From assembly GCA_017395105.1 (NCBI GenBank), contig JAFPWD010000001.1:1-64000 (forward strand): DNA of 64,000 bases, given 5' to 3'. The notes below the pieces were generated by a model. The model made no database searches. It was given only the letters and a program-made list of their open reading frames with translations, and was not told the DNA's origin. This document shows positions 31,536 to 40,434 of the stretch, one piece after another. The number at the start of each line of letters is the position of its first letter. The first letter of the stretch is position 1. A program made the position numbers and the translations under genes. The stretch comes from Clostridia bacterium (GTDB lineage: Bacteria > Bacillota > Clostridia > Christensenellales > CAG-138).

Positions 31536-32645
31536 ATGAGCTTCAGGCGAAAACTGTTTTTCGGGCGAGACCCCTATTCCCGCGAGGGAGGGGAGCTTTT
31601 TCTTGCCGCTATGCGCGAAACGCTTGAAAAGAACGCGGCTGGCTCTGATAAATACGCCGAAATACTGAAGCGCGAGGGCTTTTCGCCCGAAATGCTGAAA
31701 ACCGAAGCCGATCTTGCGAACATCCCGCCGATACCCACGCTCTATTTTAAAAGAAACAGGCTGTTCTGCGTGCCGGAAAGCAAGCTGATGATTCGCGCCG
31801 CATCCTCGGGAACGAGCGGCAGCACGAGCGAGGTGGGCTTCGATCTTTCCACGCTGCTCATCGGCTTCGGAACGCTTCGCCGCTTTTTCCGATTTCACCG
31901 CATTACCTCGATAATTCCGACTAATTACATCGTGCTCGGCTACGAGCCCGCGAAGCATAACAGAGCCGGAGCCGTTAAAACCGCCCATCTTACAACAAAA
32001 TTTGCTCCCGCGCTGCGCCGCGAATACGCCTTGAAGGACAACGGCGCGGGCTACGATATCAATATCGAGGGCATACGAAAGGCGCTTTTGGGTTATGCAA
32101 AAAGCCCGTTCCCCGTGCGCTTCGTGGGCTTCCCGGCGTATATGTATTTTCTTTTGAAAACGCTTGAAAAAGAGGGGATAAGCCTTGCTTTGCCCGCCCG
32201 CTCGGCGGTTTTGCTCGGCGGTGGCTGGAAGGAGTTTTCCGGGCAGAGCGTTGACAGAGCGGAGCTGCTTGAGCTTATAGAAGCGCGGCTCGGCATAAAA
32301 AAGGAGCGCTGCTTCGAGTTTTTCAGCGCGGTGGAGCATCCGCTCGCGTATCTTAAATGCGCCTGCGGGCATTTTCATATTCCCGCTTATTCGCGCGTGA
32401 TAATACGCGATGCGGAAACGCTCGAGCCCTTACCCGAGGGCGAAGCGGGGCTTCTCAACTTCATAACGCCGCTCGTTTCGAGTATGCCGCTCTGCTCCGT
32501 GATAACGGACGATATCGCGATGATGTCTGCTGAACCCTGCCCCTGCGGAAATACCGCGCCGTACTTCGACCTGCTCGCAAGATCGGGTGTCAGCGGAATT
32601 AAAACCTGCGCGGCGGAGGCGGGGGAGAGGCTTGTTGATAGTTAG
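31536..32645 (+). CDS. luxE: LuxE-like acyl-protein synthetase
   Basis: 369 residues from ATG 31536, which has GGGAGG upstream (TTG 31500 would be the longer start). The adenylate-forming signature SSGTSGSTSEVGFD and the C-terminal ITDDIAMM/CPCGNTAPYFDLLARSG segments are those of the LuxE family, which activates a fatty acid as an acyl-adenylate and transfers it to a cysteine. luxC follows 116 bases later. Together they could reduce a fatty or other carboxylic acid to an aldehyde. No luciferase genes are nearby. Confidence 0.85.
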   Translation: MSFRRKLFFGRDPYSREGGELFLAAMRETLEKNAAGSDKYAEILKREGFSPEMLKTEADLANIPPIPTLYFKRNRLFCVPESKLMIRAASSGTSGSTSEVGFDLSTLLIGFGTLRRFFRFHRITSIIPTNYIVLGYEPAKHNRAGAVKTAHLTTKFAPALRREYALKDNGAGYDINIEGIRKALLGYAKSPFPVRFVGFPAYMYFLLKTLEKEGISLALPARSAVLLGGGWKEFSGQSVDRAELLELIEARLGIKKERCFEFFSAVEHPLAYLKCACGHFHIPAYSRVIIRDAETLEPLPEGEAGLLNFITPLVSSMPLCSVITDDIAMMSAEPCPCGNTAPYFDLLARSGVSGIKTCAAEAGERLVDS

Positions 32646-32707
32646 TGAATAGTGAATGATGAATGATGAATAGTGAATAGTTGTGGTTGAAATTCCGAAG
32701 GAATTTC
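32646..32707 (+). repeat. Interspersed repeat copy between luxE and luxC
   Basis: GTGAATAGTGAAT and GATGAATAGTGAATAGTTG units lead to TGGTTGAAATTCC-GAA-GGAATTTC (hairpin 32689-32707), in the same orientation as the copy at 8910. Confidence 0.75.
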
Positions 32708-32761
32708 ATAATATTTTATTGAAAACGAAAAGCGAAAAGCGAAAAAAGCAAGGGTTTTCAA

Positions 32762-34036
32762 ATGAATCTTGTGAACGGAAAAATACTGAATGATAACGAG
32801 GCGCGTGATGCGCTTGAACGGCTCGGGGAGCTCGTTCTTGAGGCGCGTTTTTCCGCGCCGCCGAGTGCGGAAACGGTGATAGCCGCCTGCGAAAAGCTCG
32901 GCGCGATGGGGACGGAGTTCATTCCGCTTCTCATGAAAGACGGGATGAGCCGCGAACGCGCGGAGGCCGAGATTGAGCTTGCGCGAAGTATGCTTTCAAG
33001 GGAAAAGCTCGAAGCGCGGCTCAAGCTTGAGCTCGGTGCGCTTGAAGCCGAGTTCACGCCGATAGATTCGCCCGTTCCCGTTCGCCACAGCCTTGCGCCG
33101 CTGGGAACGCTGCTTCATATCGCGGCGGGAAACGCGGAGGGTCTGCCCGCATTCAGCGTTATCGAGGGGCTTTTAACGGGAAACGTGAATATCTTAAAGC
33201 CGCCATCGAATGACGGCGGGCTGTCGGTAATTCTGCTTTCGCGGCTTATCGAGGTCGAGCCCGCGCTTAAAAACCGAATTTTCGTTTTCGATATTCCCTC
33301 GTCCGACACGGCACGAATGAAAAAGCTTGCCGCCGTTTCGGATGCACTCATAGTTTGGGGCGGTGATGATGCGGTGCGCGGCGCACGGAGTCTCGCTTCG
33401 CCCGATACCGCTATCATCGAGTGGGGGCATAAGCTGAGCTTCTGCTATGCTTCGCTCGAAGCTTCGGATGCGGAGCTTCTCGGCGTTTGCCGAAATATCT
33501 GCGAGACCGAGCAGCTCTATTGCAGCTCATGTCAGGGCATATTCCTCGATACCGAGGATGAAGCGGAGCTTTTCGCGTTCGCGGAGCGCTTTGCGGATAT
33601 CCTCGAAAGAGCGGCGGCGGAGGCCCCGTCCGCATACGGCGAGCGTGTTCGCGCACAAAAAACGCTTGAAATGCGCACTCTGGAGCTTGAAGGCTTGGAA
33701 AAAGGGATGCGCATAATAAAAAGGAAGGGCTGCGCGGTGATCGCGGAAAACAAAACGGCACTCGAACCCTCGCTGATGTTTCGAACGCCGTGGGTAAGGC
33801 CGCTTCCGAGAAAGCGGATTTTAAAAACACTGATTCCATATAAAAGCAGACTTCAAACAGCATCGCTGATCTGCCCGCAAAGGGATAGGGAAGCGCTTTC
33901 GGAGCTTCTTATAAGCAGCGGCGTGGTGCGCCTCTGCGCCGCCGAGAGGATGAGCGAAGCTTATTGCGGTATGCCGCACGACGGCTGTATGCCGCTATCG
34001 AGGTATGTGCGGATCGTTTCCGGGGAACTGTCGTGA
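32762..34036 (+). CDS. luxC: LuxC-like acyl-CoA/acyl-protein reductase
   Basis: 424 residues. The family aldehyde-dehydrogenase-like core shows LAPLGTLLHIAAGNAEGLPA and an N-V-N-I-L-K-P-P segment for cofactor binding. Cys254 in QLYCSSCQG matches the acyl-accepting cysteine of LuxC. The enzyme should reduce a thioester delivered by LuxE to an aldehyde with NADPH. The physiological acid is unknown in this non-luminous setting. The start ATG 32762 has only a weak site (AAGGGTTTTCAA). Confidence 0.85.
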   Translation: MNLVNGKILNDNEARDALERLGELVLEARFSAPPSAETVIAACEKLGAMGTEFIPLLMKDGMSRERAEAEIELARSMLSREKLEARLKLELGALEAEFTPIDSPVPVRHSLAPLGTLLHIAAGNAEGLPAFSVIEGLLTGNVNILKPPSNDGGLSVILLSRLIEVEPALKNRIFVFDIPSSDTARMKKLAAVSDALIVWGGDDAVRGARSLASPDTAIIEWGHKLSFCYASLEASDAELLGVCRNICETEQLYCSSCQGIFLDTEDEAELFAFAERFADILERAAAEAPSAYGERVRAQKTLEMRTLELEGLEKGMRIIKRKGCAVIAENKTALEPSLMFRTPWVRPLPRKRILKTLIPYKSRLQTASLICPQRDREALSELLISSGVVRLCAAERMSEAYCGMPHDGCMPLSRYVRIVSGELS

Positions 34037-34084
34037 GGTTCCCGCCGTATCACCCGCAGCATAACGGTAATATATTTTTTGCTA

Positions 34085-34113
34085 TTGCAGGGAAAAGGGA
34101 AAAGGTGTATAAT
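34085..34113 (+). promoter_or_regulatory. Promoter of the oxaloacetate decarboxylase operon
   Basis: TTGCAG (34085-34090), 17-bp spacer, TATAAT (34108-34113). The leader carries CGGC-GAAATT-GCCG, and CCTTT-CGG-AAAGG just before the start, which may pair with the ribosome site. Confidence 0.7.
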
Positions 34114-34193
34114 AACGATAATTTGGGAAGGAAAAGGGATATCGGCGAAATTGCCGAAATAAGTTCGATTTTTCCTTTCGGAAAGGGCAGCTT

Positions 34194-34556
34194 ATGTTTT
34201 TTGAAAACGATCAGATCGTGAGCACGGTCGGCGCCTCGCAGGGCATGGATCCCTTGGTCGTTATGATCGTCGGTATGGCGGTCGTGTTCCTCGGGCTTAT
34301 CATACTTATCGGCGTTGTTAAGCTCGTAAGCCTCATCTATCGCGCCGTTATCGGCAAGAATGAGGTGGATATTCCGACCTCCGCGCTCAATCAGCCGGTC
34401 TATTCGCCTACCAAGGCGGCTTCGCAGCTTGCGCCCTCCGCGCTTACGGATGAGCAGCGCCGTGAAACCGTGGTGGCGATCTCCGCCGCTATCGCCGAGG
34501 CGATGGGCAAGCCCGTTTCGGGCATCCGCATCAAGTCAATAAAGAAAATAGGCTGA
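34194..34556 (+). CDS. oadG: Oxaloacetate decarboxylase gamma chain (OadG)
   Basis: 120 residues with one membrane helix (about 21-45, VVMIVGMAVVFLGLIILIGVV), typical of OadG, which holds the alpha and beta subunits together. A Pro/Ala-rich spacer and a C-terminal segment (SALTDEQRRETVVAISAAIAEAM) follow. First gene of gamma, biotin carrier, beta, alpha. Confidence 0.87.
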   Translation: MFFENDQIVSTVGASQGMDPLVVMIVGMAVVFLGLIILIGVVKLVSLIYRAVIGKNEVDIPTSALNQPVYSPTKAASQLAPSALTDEQRRETVVAISAAIAEAMGKPVSGIRIKSIKKIG

Positions 34557-34650
34557 ACCGCGCAAAAGCACGGTCTCGGCTTTTATCTTTTAAAACTCGT
34601 TATTTAAATTTTAAAGATCAAACCGCGTTTTTGCGGTGAAAGGGGATAAT

Positions 34651-35055
34651 ATGCGTAAATTTCTTGTTAAGGTAAACGGTTCTCAGTACGAGGTTGAGGT
34701 CGAGGAGCTTTCGGCGGACGAAGCGCGCGCCGCTTCAAGCGCACCCGCGCCCGCTCCCCAGGCGGCGCCCAAATCCACTCCCGCGCCCGCGCCTGCTCCC
34801 GCTGCACCCGCACCTGCACCCGCCGCACCCGTTTCGGGCGGCAAGACCATCACCGCGCCGATGCCCGGCAGCATCATCTCGGTGAACGTTAAGAACGGCG
34901 ACAGCTTCAGGAGCGGCCAGGTTCTGCTCGTGCTTGAGGCCATGAAGATGGAAAACGAGATCATGGCGCCCTGCGACGGCAAGGTGCTTTCGGTGAACGT
35001 AAATCAAGGCTCCTCCGTAAATTCCGGCGATGTGCTGATCTCCTACGAGGGCTGA
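34651..35055 (+). CDS. Biotin carrier protein of the decarboxylase pump
   Basis: 134 residues from ATG 34651 (AAAGGGG upstream). The N-terminal MRKFLVKVNGSQYEVEVEEL is followed by an Ala/Pro swivel arm (about 30-60) and a biotinyl domain with the EAMKMENE biotinylation motif. The lysine in AMKM is biotinylated and moves CO2 from alpha to beta. It is a separate protein rather than the C-terminus of the alpha subunit. Confidence 0.95.
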   Translation: MRKFLVKVNGSQYEVEVEELSADEARAASSAPAPAPQAAPKSTPAPAPAPAAPAPAPAAPVSGGKTITAPMPGSIISVNVKNGDSFRSGQVLLVLEAMKMENEIMAPCDGKVLSVNVNQGSSVNSGDVLISYEG

Positions 35056-35097
35056 GAAGCAAGGCTTCTTTCCTCATTATTAAACGGTAAACATTAA

Positions 35098-36285
35098 ATG
35101 GAAGCTGTCATCAACGTATTAAAAGACTTTTTCAGCTCGAGCGGCATCGCGGCCTTTTTCACCGTGGACGGCGCGTGGAAATATGGCGTGATGATACTGC
35201 TTGCCTGCTTCTTACTGTATCTTGCGATAGTCCGCAAGTTCGAGCCGCTGCTGCTTCTGCCGATAGCCTTCGGCATGCTTCTTACCAACCTTCCCGGCGC
35301 GGGTCTCTTCCACGAAGTTATCTTCGAAGGCGGCCACGTGCATTGGGACAGGCTGACCGAGAGCGGCGGACTTATAGACTATCTCTATCTCGGCGTTAAG
35401 CTCGGCATCTACCCATCGCTGATCTTCCTCGGCGTTGGTGCGATGACCGATTTCGGTCCGCTTATAGCGAACCCCAAGAGCCTGCTTCTTGGCGCGGCGG
35501 CGCAGCTCGGCATCTTCGCCGCTTTCCTCGGCGCTAAGCTCATACTCAATTATGACGATGGCCTTGCGGCTTCGATCGGTATCATCGGCGGCGCGGACGG
35601 CCCCACCGCCATCTACGTAACTTCAATGCTTCGCCCCGACAAGCTCGGCTCGATAGCTATTGCGGCGTATTCCTATATGGCGCTCGTTCCCGTCATTCAG
35701 CCCCCGTTCATGAAGCTTTTGACCACCAAGAAGGAGCGCTCCATCGTTATGAAGCAGCTTCGTCCCGTTTCCAAAACGGAGCGAATTGTGTTCCCGATCG
35801 TGGTCACCATCGCGGTGGCGCTGCTCGTGCCTTCCGCTGCGGCGCTCGTTGGTATGCTGATGCTCGGCAATCTAATGAAGGAATGCGGCGTTACCGACCG
35901 CCTTTCCAAGACCGCGCAGAATGAGCTCTGCAATATCGTAACCATCTTCCTCGGCGTAAGCGTTGGCGCAACGGCGACAGCGAGCTCATTCCTTCAGCTT
36001 GAAACGCTCGGCATTCTCCTGATGGGCATAATGGCGTTCATTCTCGGCACCGTGGGCGGCCTGCTGCTTGCAAAGCTGATGAACCTGCTCACCGGCGGCA
36101 AGATCAACCCCCTTATCGGCTCTGCGGGCGTTTCGGCAGTGCCAATGGCGGCGCGCGTTTCGCAGGTCGTGGGTCAGAAGGAGAACCCCGGCAACTTCCT
36201 GCTCATGCACGCGATGGGTCCGAACGTTGCGGGCGTTATCGGCTCGGCTATCGCGGCGGGCGTGTTCCTCTCGCTGTTCAGGTAA
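35098..36285 (+). CDS. oadB: Oxaloacetate decarboxylase beta chain (Na+ pump)
   Basis: 395 residues, multi-pass membrane protein. The conserved [15 protein letters not shown] and [16 protein letters not shown] segments belong to the OadB/GcdB/MmdB family, where aspartate and serine residues couple carboxybiotin decarboxylation to Na+ export. It is preceded by the biotin carrier and followed by the carboxyltransferase. Confidence 0.95.
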   Translation: MEAVINVLKDFFSSSGIAAFFTVDGAWKYGVMILLACFLLYLAIVRKFEPLLLLPIAFGMLLTNLPGAGLFHEVIFEGGHVHWDRLTESGGLIDYLYLGVKLGIYPSLIFLGVGAMTDFGPLIANPKSLLLGAAAQLGIFAAFLGAKLILNYDDGLAASIGIIGGADGPTAIYVTSMLRPDKLGSIAIAAYSYMALVPVIQPPFMKLLTTKKERSIVMKQLRPVSKTERIVFPIVVTIAVALLVPSAAALVGMLMLGNLMKECGVTDRLSKTAQNELCNIVTIFLGVSVGATATASSFLQLETLGILLMGIMAFILGTVGGLLLAKLMNLLTGGKINPLIGSAGVSAVPMAARVSQVVGQKENPGNFLLMHAMGPNVAGVIGSAIAAGVFLSLFR

Positions 36286-36339
36286 AAAATACGCGGAGTT
36301 TTCCGCAGACATATCTTAAAAATTCGGAAAGGAAATATT

Positions 36340-37791
36340 ATGGGCAAGCTTTATATTACAGATACCATACTGCGCGATGCGCATCAGTCCCAGGCGGCAA
36401 CCAGAATGAAGACCGAGGAGATGCTCCCCGCCTGCGAAATTCTGGACAGCATGGGCTATTGGTCGCTCGAATGCTGGGGCGGCGCAACCTTCGACAGCTG
36501 CCTCAGGTTCCTGAATGAGGATCCGTGGGATAGGCTCAGAAAGCTCAAGAGGGCGCTTCCCAAGACCCGCCTTCAGATGCTTTTCCGCGGCCAGAACATC
36601 CTCGGCTATAAGCATTATGCCGACGACGTTGTGGAGCAGTTCTGCCGCAAGGCGATCGAGAACGGCATCGACGTTATCCGCATCTTCGACGCGCTGAACG
36701 ACGTTCGCAACCTCGAATCCGCTATCAAGTTTACAAAGAAATACGGCGGTCACTGCGAGCCCGCTATCAGCTACACGATCAGCCCCGTGCATAACGACGA
36801 CTATTTCGTGAAGCTCGCCAAGGAGCTCGTTCAGATGGGCGCGGACTCGATATGCATCAAGGACATGGCAAACCTGCTTCTGCCGATGCCCGCCTTCAAC
36901 CTTGTAACCAGGCTCAAAAAGGAGATCAAGGTTCCCATCCATCTTCATACGCACAACACCACCGGCACCGGCGATATGACGCTGCTCATGGCGGCGATGG
37001 CGGGCGTGGATATAGTCGATACCGCGCTTTCGCCCCTTGGAAACGGCACCGCGCAGCCCGCGACCGAGAGCCTTGTTGCAACCCTTCAGGGCACCAAGTA
37101 CGACACCGGCCTTGATCTTGCCAAGCTGAGCGAGGCTGCAAAGCATTTCCGCAAGGTCGCCGCAAGGCTTCAAAACGACGGCTTCCTCGATCCCAAGGTG
37201 CTTTCGGTCGATACCAACACCCTTATGTATCAGGTTCCCGGCGGAATGCTTTCAAACCTCATCTCCCAGCTCAAGCAGGCGAATGCCGAGGATAAATACT
37301 ACGAGGTGCTTGCGGAGGTTCCGCGCGTGCGCGAGGACTTCGGCTATCCGCCCCTTGTTACCCCCACGAGCCAGATCGTCGGAAGCCAGGCGGTTCTGAA
37401 CGTGCTTTCGGGCGAAAGATACAAGATGTTCACCAAGGAATCCAAGGCGGTGCTTCGCGGCGAATACGGCCGTCTGCCCGGCAAGGTGAATAAGGAAGTT
37501 CGCAAGAAGGCGATCGGTGATGATGCGGTCATCACCTGCCGCCCTGCCGACCTGCTCGAGCCCGAGCTCGACAAGCTCCGCGCCGAGATCGGCGATCTTG
37601 CCGAGAGCGATGAGGATGTTCTCTCCTACGCGCTGTTCCCGCAGGTTGCAAAGAAGTTCCTTGAGGATCGCCGCAAGGCGAACGGCGGCAGAAGAGCCGA
37701 GCCCTACGATGCGGAGAAGAACCATAACCCCGAATTCGATAAGGCGATCGAGCTTATCGTGGAGGATCTTACAAACGGCATGACGCTGTAA
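36340..37791 (+). CDS. oadA: Oxaloacetate decarboxylase alpha chain (carboxyltransferase)
   Basis: 483 residues. ITDTILRDAHQSQAATRM and the SLECWGGATFD segment open the carboxyltransferase barrel, IKDMANLL holds the conserved Lys, and HTHNTTG the metal-binding histidines. The conserved C-terminal PycB/OadA domain is present (VREDFGYPPLVTPTSQIVG), but no biotinyl domain, consistent with the separate carrier. It takes the carboxyl group from oxaloacetate to biotin, giving pyruvate. GGAAAGGA precedes ATG 36340. Confidence 0.95.
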   Translation: MGKLYITDTILRDAHQSQAATRMKTEEMLPACEILDSMGYWSLECWGGATFDSCLRFLNEDPWDRLRKLKRALPKTRLQMLFRGQNILGYKHYADDVVEQFCRKAIENGIDVIRIFDALNDVRNLESAIKFTKKYGGHCEPAISYTISPVHNDDYFVKLAKELVQMGADSICIKDMANLLLPMPAFNLVTRLKKEIKVPIHLHTHNTTGTGDMTLLMAAMAGVDIVDTALSPLGNGTAQPATESLVATLQGTKYDTGLDLAKLSEAAKHFRKVAARLQNDGFLDPKVLSVDTNTLMYQVPGGMLSNLISQLKQANAEDKYYEVLAEVPRVREDFGYPPLVTPTSQIVGSQAVLNVLSGERYKMFTKESKAVLRGEYGRLPGKVNKEVRKKAIGDDAVITCRPADLLEPELDKLRAEIGDLAESDEDVLSYALFPQVAKKFLEDRRKANGGRRAEPYDAEKNHNPEFDKAIELIVEDLTNGMTL

Positions 37792-37816
37792 ACAAAGCTT
37801 ATCACAAGTAAAAACG

Positions 37817-37858
37817 ATATTATTAAGGAAACGCCAAATGGCGCTTCCTTAATAATAT
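37817..37858 (+). other. Long perfect hairpin between oadA and the 37877 lipoprotein gene
   Basis: ATATTATTAAGGAA (37817-37830) pairs exactly with TTCCTTAATAATAT (37845-37858). CGCC-AAAT-GGCG forms the tip after one A-C mismatch. It lies 26 bases after the oadA stop and directly before the AGGGGAGG ribosome site. There is no U-tract outside the stem, although the 3' arm is itself AT-rich. Confidence 0.65.
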
Positions 37859-37876
37859 AGAGGGGAGGATCGCACG

Positions 37877-38704
37877 GTGAAAATCAAGCTAACGTTTCTT
37901 CTTGCGCTTGCGCTCTGCTTAATTTTGACGGCGACCGCCTGCGCCGGGCCTAAGCTCGCGCCTGCCCCCGAGCCCATATCCACAATGCATACGGATGCCG
38001 TTAAAGCAACACAAACGCCCGAGCAGACCATTGAATCGGCTTCCATGCAAACGCTTGAGCCGACCGAACTCGGCTTATGGGATCGCTTGAGAAAGGAATG
38101 CTTCGCTTCCGTAGACGACTATTCGTATTCCGAACTGATCGATGCGCTTTATGCCGAGGACGACGAAGCCGAGATATCCGCGAAAATGGATGAGCTGGGT
38201 TTTTCAACAATTTATGATTACCTGTTTTACAGGATACAGGAGGAAAAGCGGGCGATCTATGCCGAACAGGCAACACCCGAACCAACCAAATCCGTTGATG
38301 ATATGTCCCTCTATGAACGAGCCTATTATTATGCCACGCCCGAACAGCGCAAAAGGCTTGAGAACATAAAAAAGCCTTGGGGAGATGGCGTATATGAATA
38401 CACTCGTCAGATACGCGAAATAATGGGCGAGATAGAAGAAAACTTGCCGCACCTCACCCTCGAACAGGCGCGTGCAATATGCGAAGAAGCCAAGAACTTG
38501 ACGGGGACGGAGGAGGATGCGATCGGATATATTGCCGAGCGTTTCTTTGAGATCGCGGGCGCGCCGGATGCCGTGGGAGGAAGCGGCATGATTGGTTACT
38601 ACTTTTTCATTGACGATGACGGTGTGGAAGCGATCGGCTTTTTTGGAAGGCTGGTATCGTACGGAAACGAAGCCACCAAAGAAACGGAGACTCTTTGGCC
38701 ATAA
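37877..38704 (+). CDS. Lipoprotein of unknown function
   Basis: 275 residues with a GTG start at 37877 after AGGGGAGG. The lipobox LTATAC puts the anchor at Cys22, followed by a Pro/Thr spacer. Residues 60-130 and 160-275 look helical and acidic. I recognise no domain; ITGTEEDAIGY-like and FEIAGAPDAVGGSGMIGYYF segments have no clear match. It may have no link to the decarboxylase. Confidence 0.75.
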   Translation: MKIKLTFLLALALCLILTATACAGPKLAPAPEPISTMHTDAVKATQTPEQTIESASMQTLEPTELGLWDRLRKECFASVDDYSYSELIDALYAEDDEAEISAKMDELGFSTIYDYLFYRIQEEKRAIYAEQATPEPTKSVDDMSLYERAYYYATPEQRKRLENIKKPWGDGVYEYTRQIREIMGEIEENLPHLTLEQARAICEEAKNLTGTEEDAIGYIAERFFEIAGAPDAVGGSGMIGYYFFIDDDGVEAIGFFGRLVSYGNEATKETETLWP

Positions 38705-38730
38705 CAGAGAAAAGGTCTGTTAAACTGCCG

Positions 38731-38775
38731 AATCGGCGCGAAGGCAGTCGATGTGCTTCCGCGCCGATTTTGATT
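38731..38775 (+). terminator. Terminator after the 37877 lipoprotein gene
   Basis: AATCGGCGCG (38731-38740) pairs exactly with CGCGCCGATT (38760-38769), followed by TTGATTG. Confidence 0.65.
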
Positions 38776-38830
38776 GACACGAACGGGCGTTTATGATAGC
38801 AGCCTATTGTTTGCAATAAATGCGAACAAA

Positions 38831-38878
38831 TAGGAATCCCGAAATGCTCAGGCTGCTTCGGGATTCCTATATTTTTTG
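38831..38878 (+). terminator. Strong terminator without an assigned gene
   Basis: TAGGAATCCCGAA (38831-38843) pairs exactly with TTCGGGATTCCTA (38857-38869), then TATTTTTTG. A TTGACA lies at 38774-38779, so a short RNA of under 100 bases could be made here, but the -10 is poor (TAGCAG). Confidence 0.75.
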
Positions 38879-39037
38879 AAAGAACGGCTTTACGGATCGC
38901 GGCCGCCAAGCCGCGCAGCTTACAACCATGATTTATATGCTGATTTAACAGCCGGAAGGTAATATAAACGAGTACAATGCTCTATTATAGAACATGTCGC
39001 TATACCCATCACCACCGATATTCCGCGCCAAAAAGAA
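38879..39037. other. AT-rich intergenic DNA with no recognised feature
   Basis: I see no gene, RNA or clear repeat between the terminator and the minus-strand hairpin at 39038. Composition is visibly more AT-rich than the surroundings, as is the following lipoprotein gene. Confidence 0.5.
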
Positions 39038-39065
39038 ATTGAGATATCCGTCTGGATACCTCAAT
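39030..39065 (-). terminator. Terminator of the 39155 lipoprotein gene
   Basis: ATTGAG-A-TATCC (39038-39049) pairs with GGATA-C-CTCAAT (39054-39065) around GTCT. On the minus strand TTCTTTTTGG follows. Confidence 0.65.
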
Positions 39066-39154
39066 CTTTTACTTAATCCATGACATTTGGAATTATGTGA
39101 GACCAATATTATATCCTACACAACCTAATACAGCAACTCCCTTTAAATCAGGGT

Positions 39155-39739
39155 TCAATTGTTTTGTGCTTCATCGATAATGCTGCAAATAACGGAATAG
39201 GTTATATCCGTTATTGCATCACTTATCTCTTTGAATTGGCTTTCGTCAGATGGAGTGTCGTAGCATGTTCCTCTGACAGTATACTCGCACCCGTCGATAT
39301 ATGCTACAAAAGCTTCGCCATACAACGCATTTGTATTACGTTTATCCATGCGAAAGCGAGAGATTTTCACTCCGTTATAGGTCACCGATTCCACATCGGT
39401 TCTCAAGCTGTCAAGCTGCCCTTCATAGCCGACGACACCGAAATCGATCTTAATTCCGTTTAGAAGACTGTCTCCGTAGACCGAATACTCAATAAAAGGC
39501 GAATCATTGTCCAGAGGATCCTTCCGAACAATCTCGTAACTAACGCCGGAGTCTTCATAATCAAATACCGAAATATCTGGAAAGATGAAATGATCCTTGC
39601 CTTGGAAGGCTCGCTTTACGTCGTCGTAGGAGTTGACACGGATGAATCCCGTATGATTGGGAGTGCATGCAAATGAAAAGAGAAGTAGTGCGACCATTAC
39701 AAGAACCGCACCGTGTTTGGCCGCTCGAGTAGCGCTCAT
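39155..39739 (-). CDS. Lipoprotein of unknown function (AT-rich gene)
   Basis: 194 residues. LLLFSFAC gives a lipobox at Cys25. The remaining domain is a mixed alpha/beta sequence (FIRVNSYDDVKRAFQGKDH at its start) that I do not recognise. AAGGAG precedes ATG 39739. It has its own full-consensus promoter and terminator. Codon use is more AT-rich than its neighbours, suggesting later arrival. Confidence 0.75.
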   Translation of the reverse strand: MSATRAAKHGAVLVMVALLLFSFACTPNHTGFIRVNSYDDVKRAFQGKDHFIFPDISVFDYEDSGVSYEIVRKDPLDNDSPFIEYSVYGDSLLNGIKIDFGVVGYEGQLDSLRTDVESVTYNGVKISRFRMDKRNTNALYGEAFVAYIDGCEYTVRGTCYDTPSDESQFKEISDAITDITYSVICSIIDEAQNN

Positions 39740-39816
39740 AAAAATCTCCTTGTTGCCCCGGCAAGCAAATTTGAATTGATTATACAGCAGGCCGGAAAAT
39801 TTACCGTATGGAATAC

Positions 39817-39845
39817 ATTATACAGAATACTGCCCGGTTTGTCAA
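39817..39845 (-). promoter_or_regulatory. Full-consensus promoter of the 39155 lipoprotein gene
   Basis: On the minus strand TTGACA (39845-39840), 17-bp spacer, TATAAT (39822-39817). Confidence 0.8.
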
Positions 39846-39919
39846 CATGCAGGCTCTGTTCTTTCGGCAAAATCGCGAAAAATAATTACGGTTTTGGGAG
39901 CAGAGCAATAAAAAACTAT

Positions 39920-39944
39920 GAAAGCGGAAACGAACCCCGCTTTC
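39920..39944 (-). terminator. Unassigned hairpin with a minus-strand U-tract
   Basis: GAAAGCGG (39920-39927) pairs with CCGCTTTC (39937-39944). On the minus strand ATAGTTTTTTATTG follows. No minus-strand gene lies upstream of it. Confidence 0.45.
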
Positions 39945-40023
39945 AATTCCCGTTAAACTCGCTATTCACCCGCCGCAAAGCCTTATATTACGCACTATAT
40001 TGAAAATACGCCCTTTTCGGGGG

Positions 40024-40052
40024 TTGAAAAACATAAGAAAAAGGTATAAAAT
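40024..40052 (+). promoter_or_regulatory. Promoter of the citrate lyase operon
   Basis: TTGAAA (40024-40029), 17-bp spacer, TAAAAT (40047-40052). A hairpin based on GTGCG/CGCAC (about 40061-40095) follows in the leader. Confidence 0.55.
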
Positions 40053-40131
40053 ATCATTTGGTGCGTGCGGCAGGGAAAAACCTTGTTCGCACGGCATAAA
40101 ACAATAACCACAAAACGCTTTGGAGGTCATT

Positions 40132-40434
40132 ATGAACATCATCACTACCGGCGTTGCGGGCACGATGGAGTCGAGCGACATCATCGTTACCATAGAGCCG
40201 AAGGCGAACGACGGCATCGAGCTTTCCCTTGAGAGCGACGTTATGCAGCAGTTCGGCAAGCAGATCGAAAAGGTCATTCGCGAAACGCTCGACGAGCTCG
40301 GCGTAAAGGCCGCGAAGGTCACCGCCGTGGATAAGGGCGCGCTTGACTGCACCGTTGCCGCGCGCACGATGGCTGCCGCCTACCGCGCCGCCGAGAGCAC
40401 CGACTACGTGTTCAAAGAGGTAAAAGCAAAATGA
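40132..40434 (+). CDS. citD: Citrate lyase acyl carrier protein (gamma)
   Basis: 100 residues from ATG 40132 (TTTGGAGGT upstream), the normal CitD length. GVAGTMESSDIIVTIEP contains the serine that receives the phosphoribosyl-dephospho-CoA group. It carries the acetyl/citryl thioester between CitE and CitF. The stop overlaps citE (ATGA). Confidence 0.95.
   Translation: MNIITTGVAGTMESSDIIVTIEPKANDGIELSLESDVMQQFGKQIEKVIRETLDELGVKAAKVTAVDKGALDCTVAARTMAAAYRAAESTDYVFKEVKAK

Noticed and set aside
34651-35055. Acetyl-CoA carboxylase biotin carrier (accB)
   Set aside because: It lies between oadG and oadB, and the alpha subunit lacks its own biotinyl domain, so this is the carrier of the decarboxylase.
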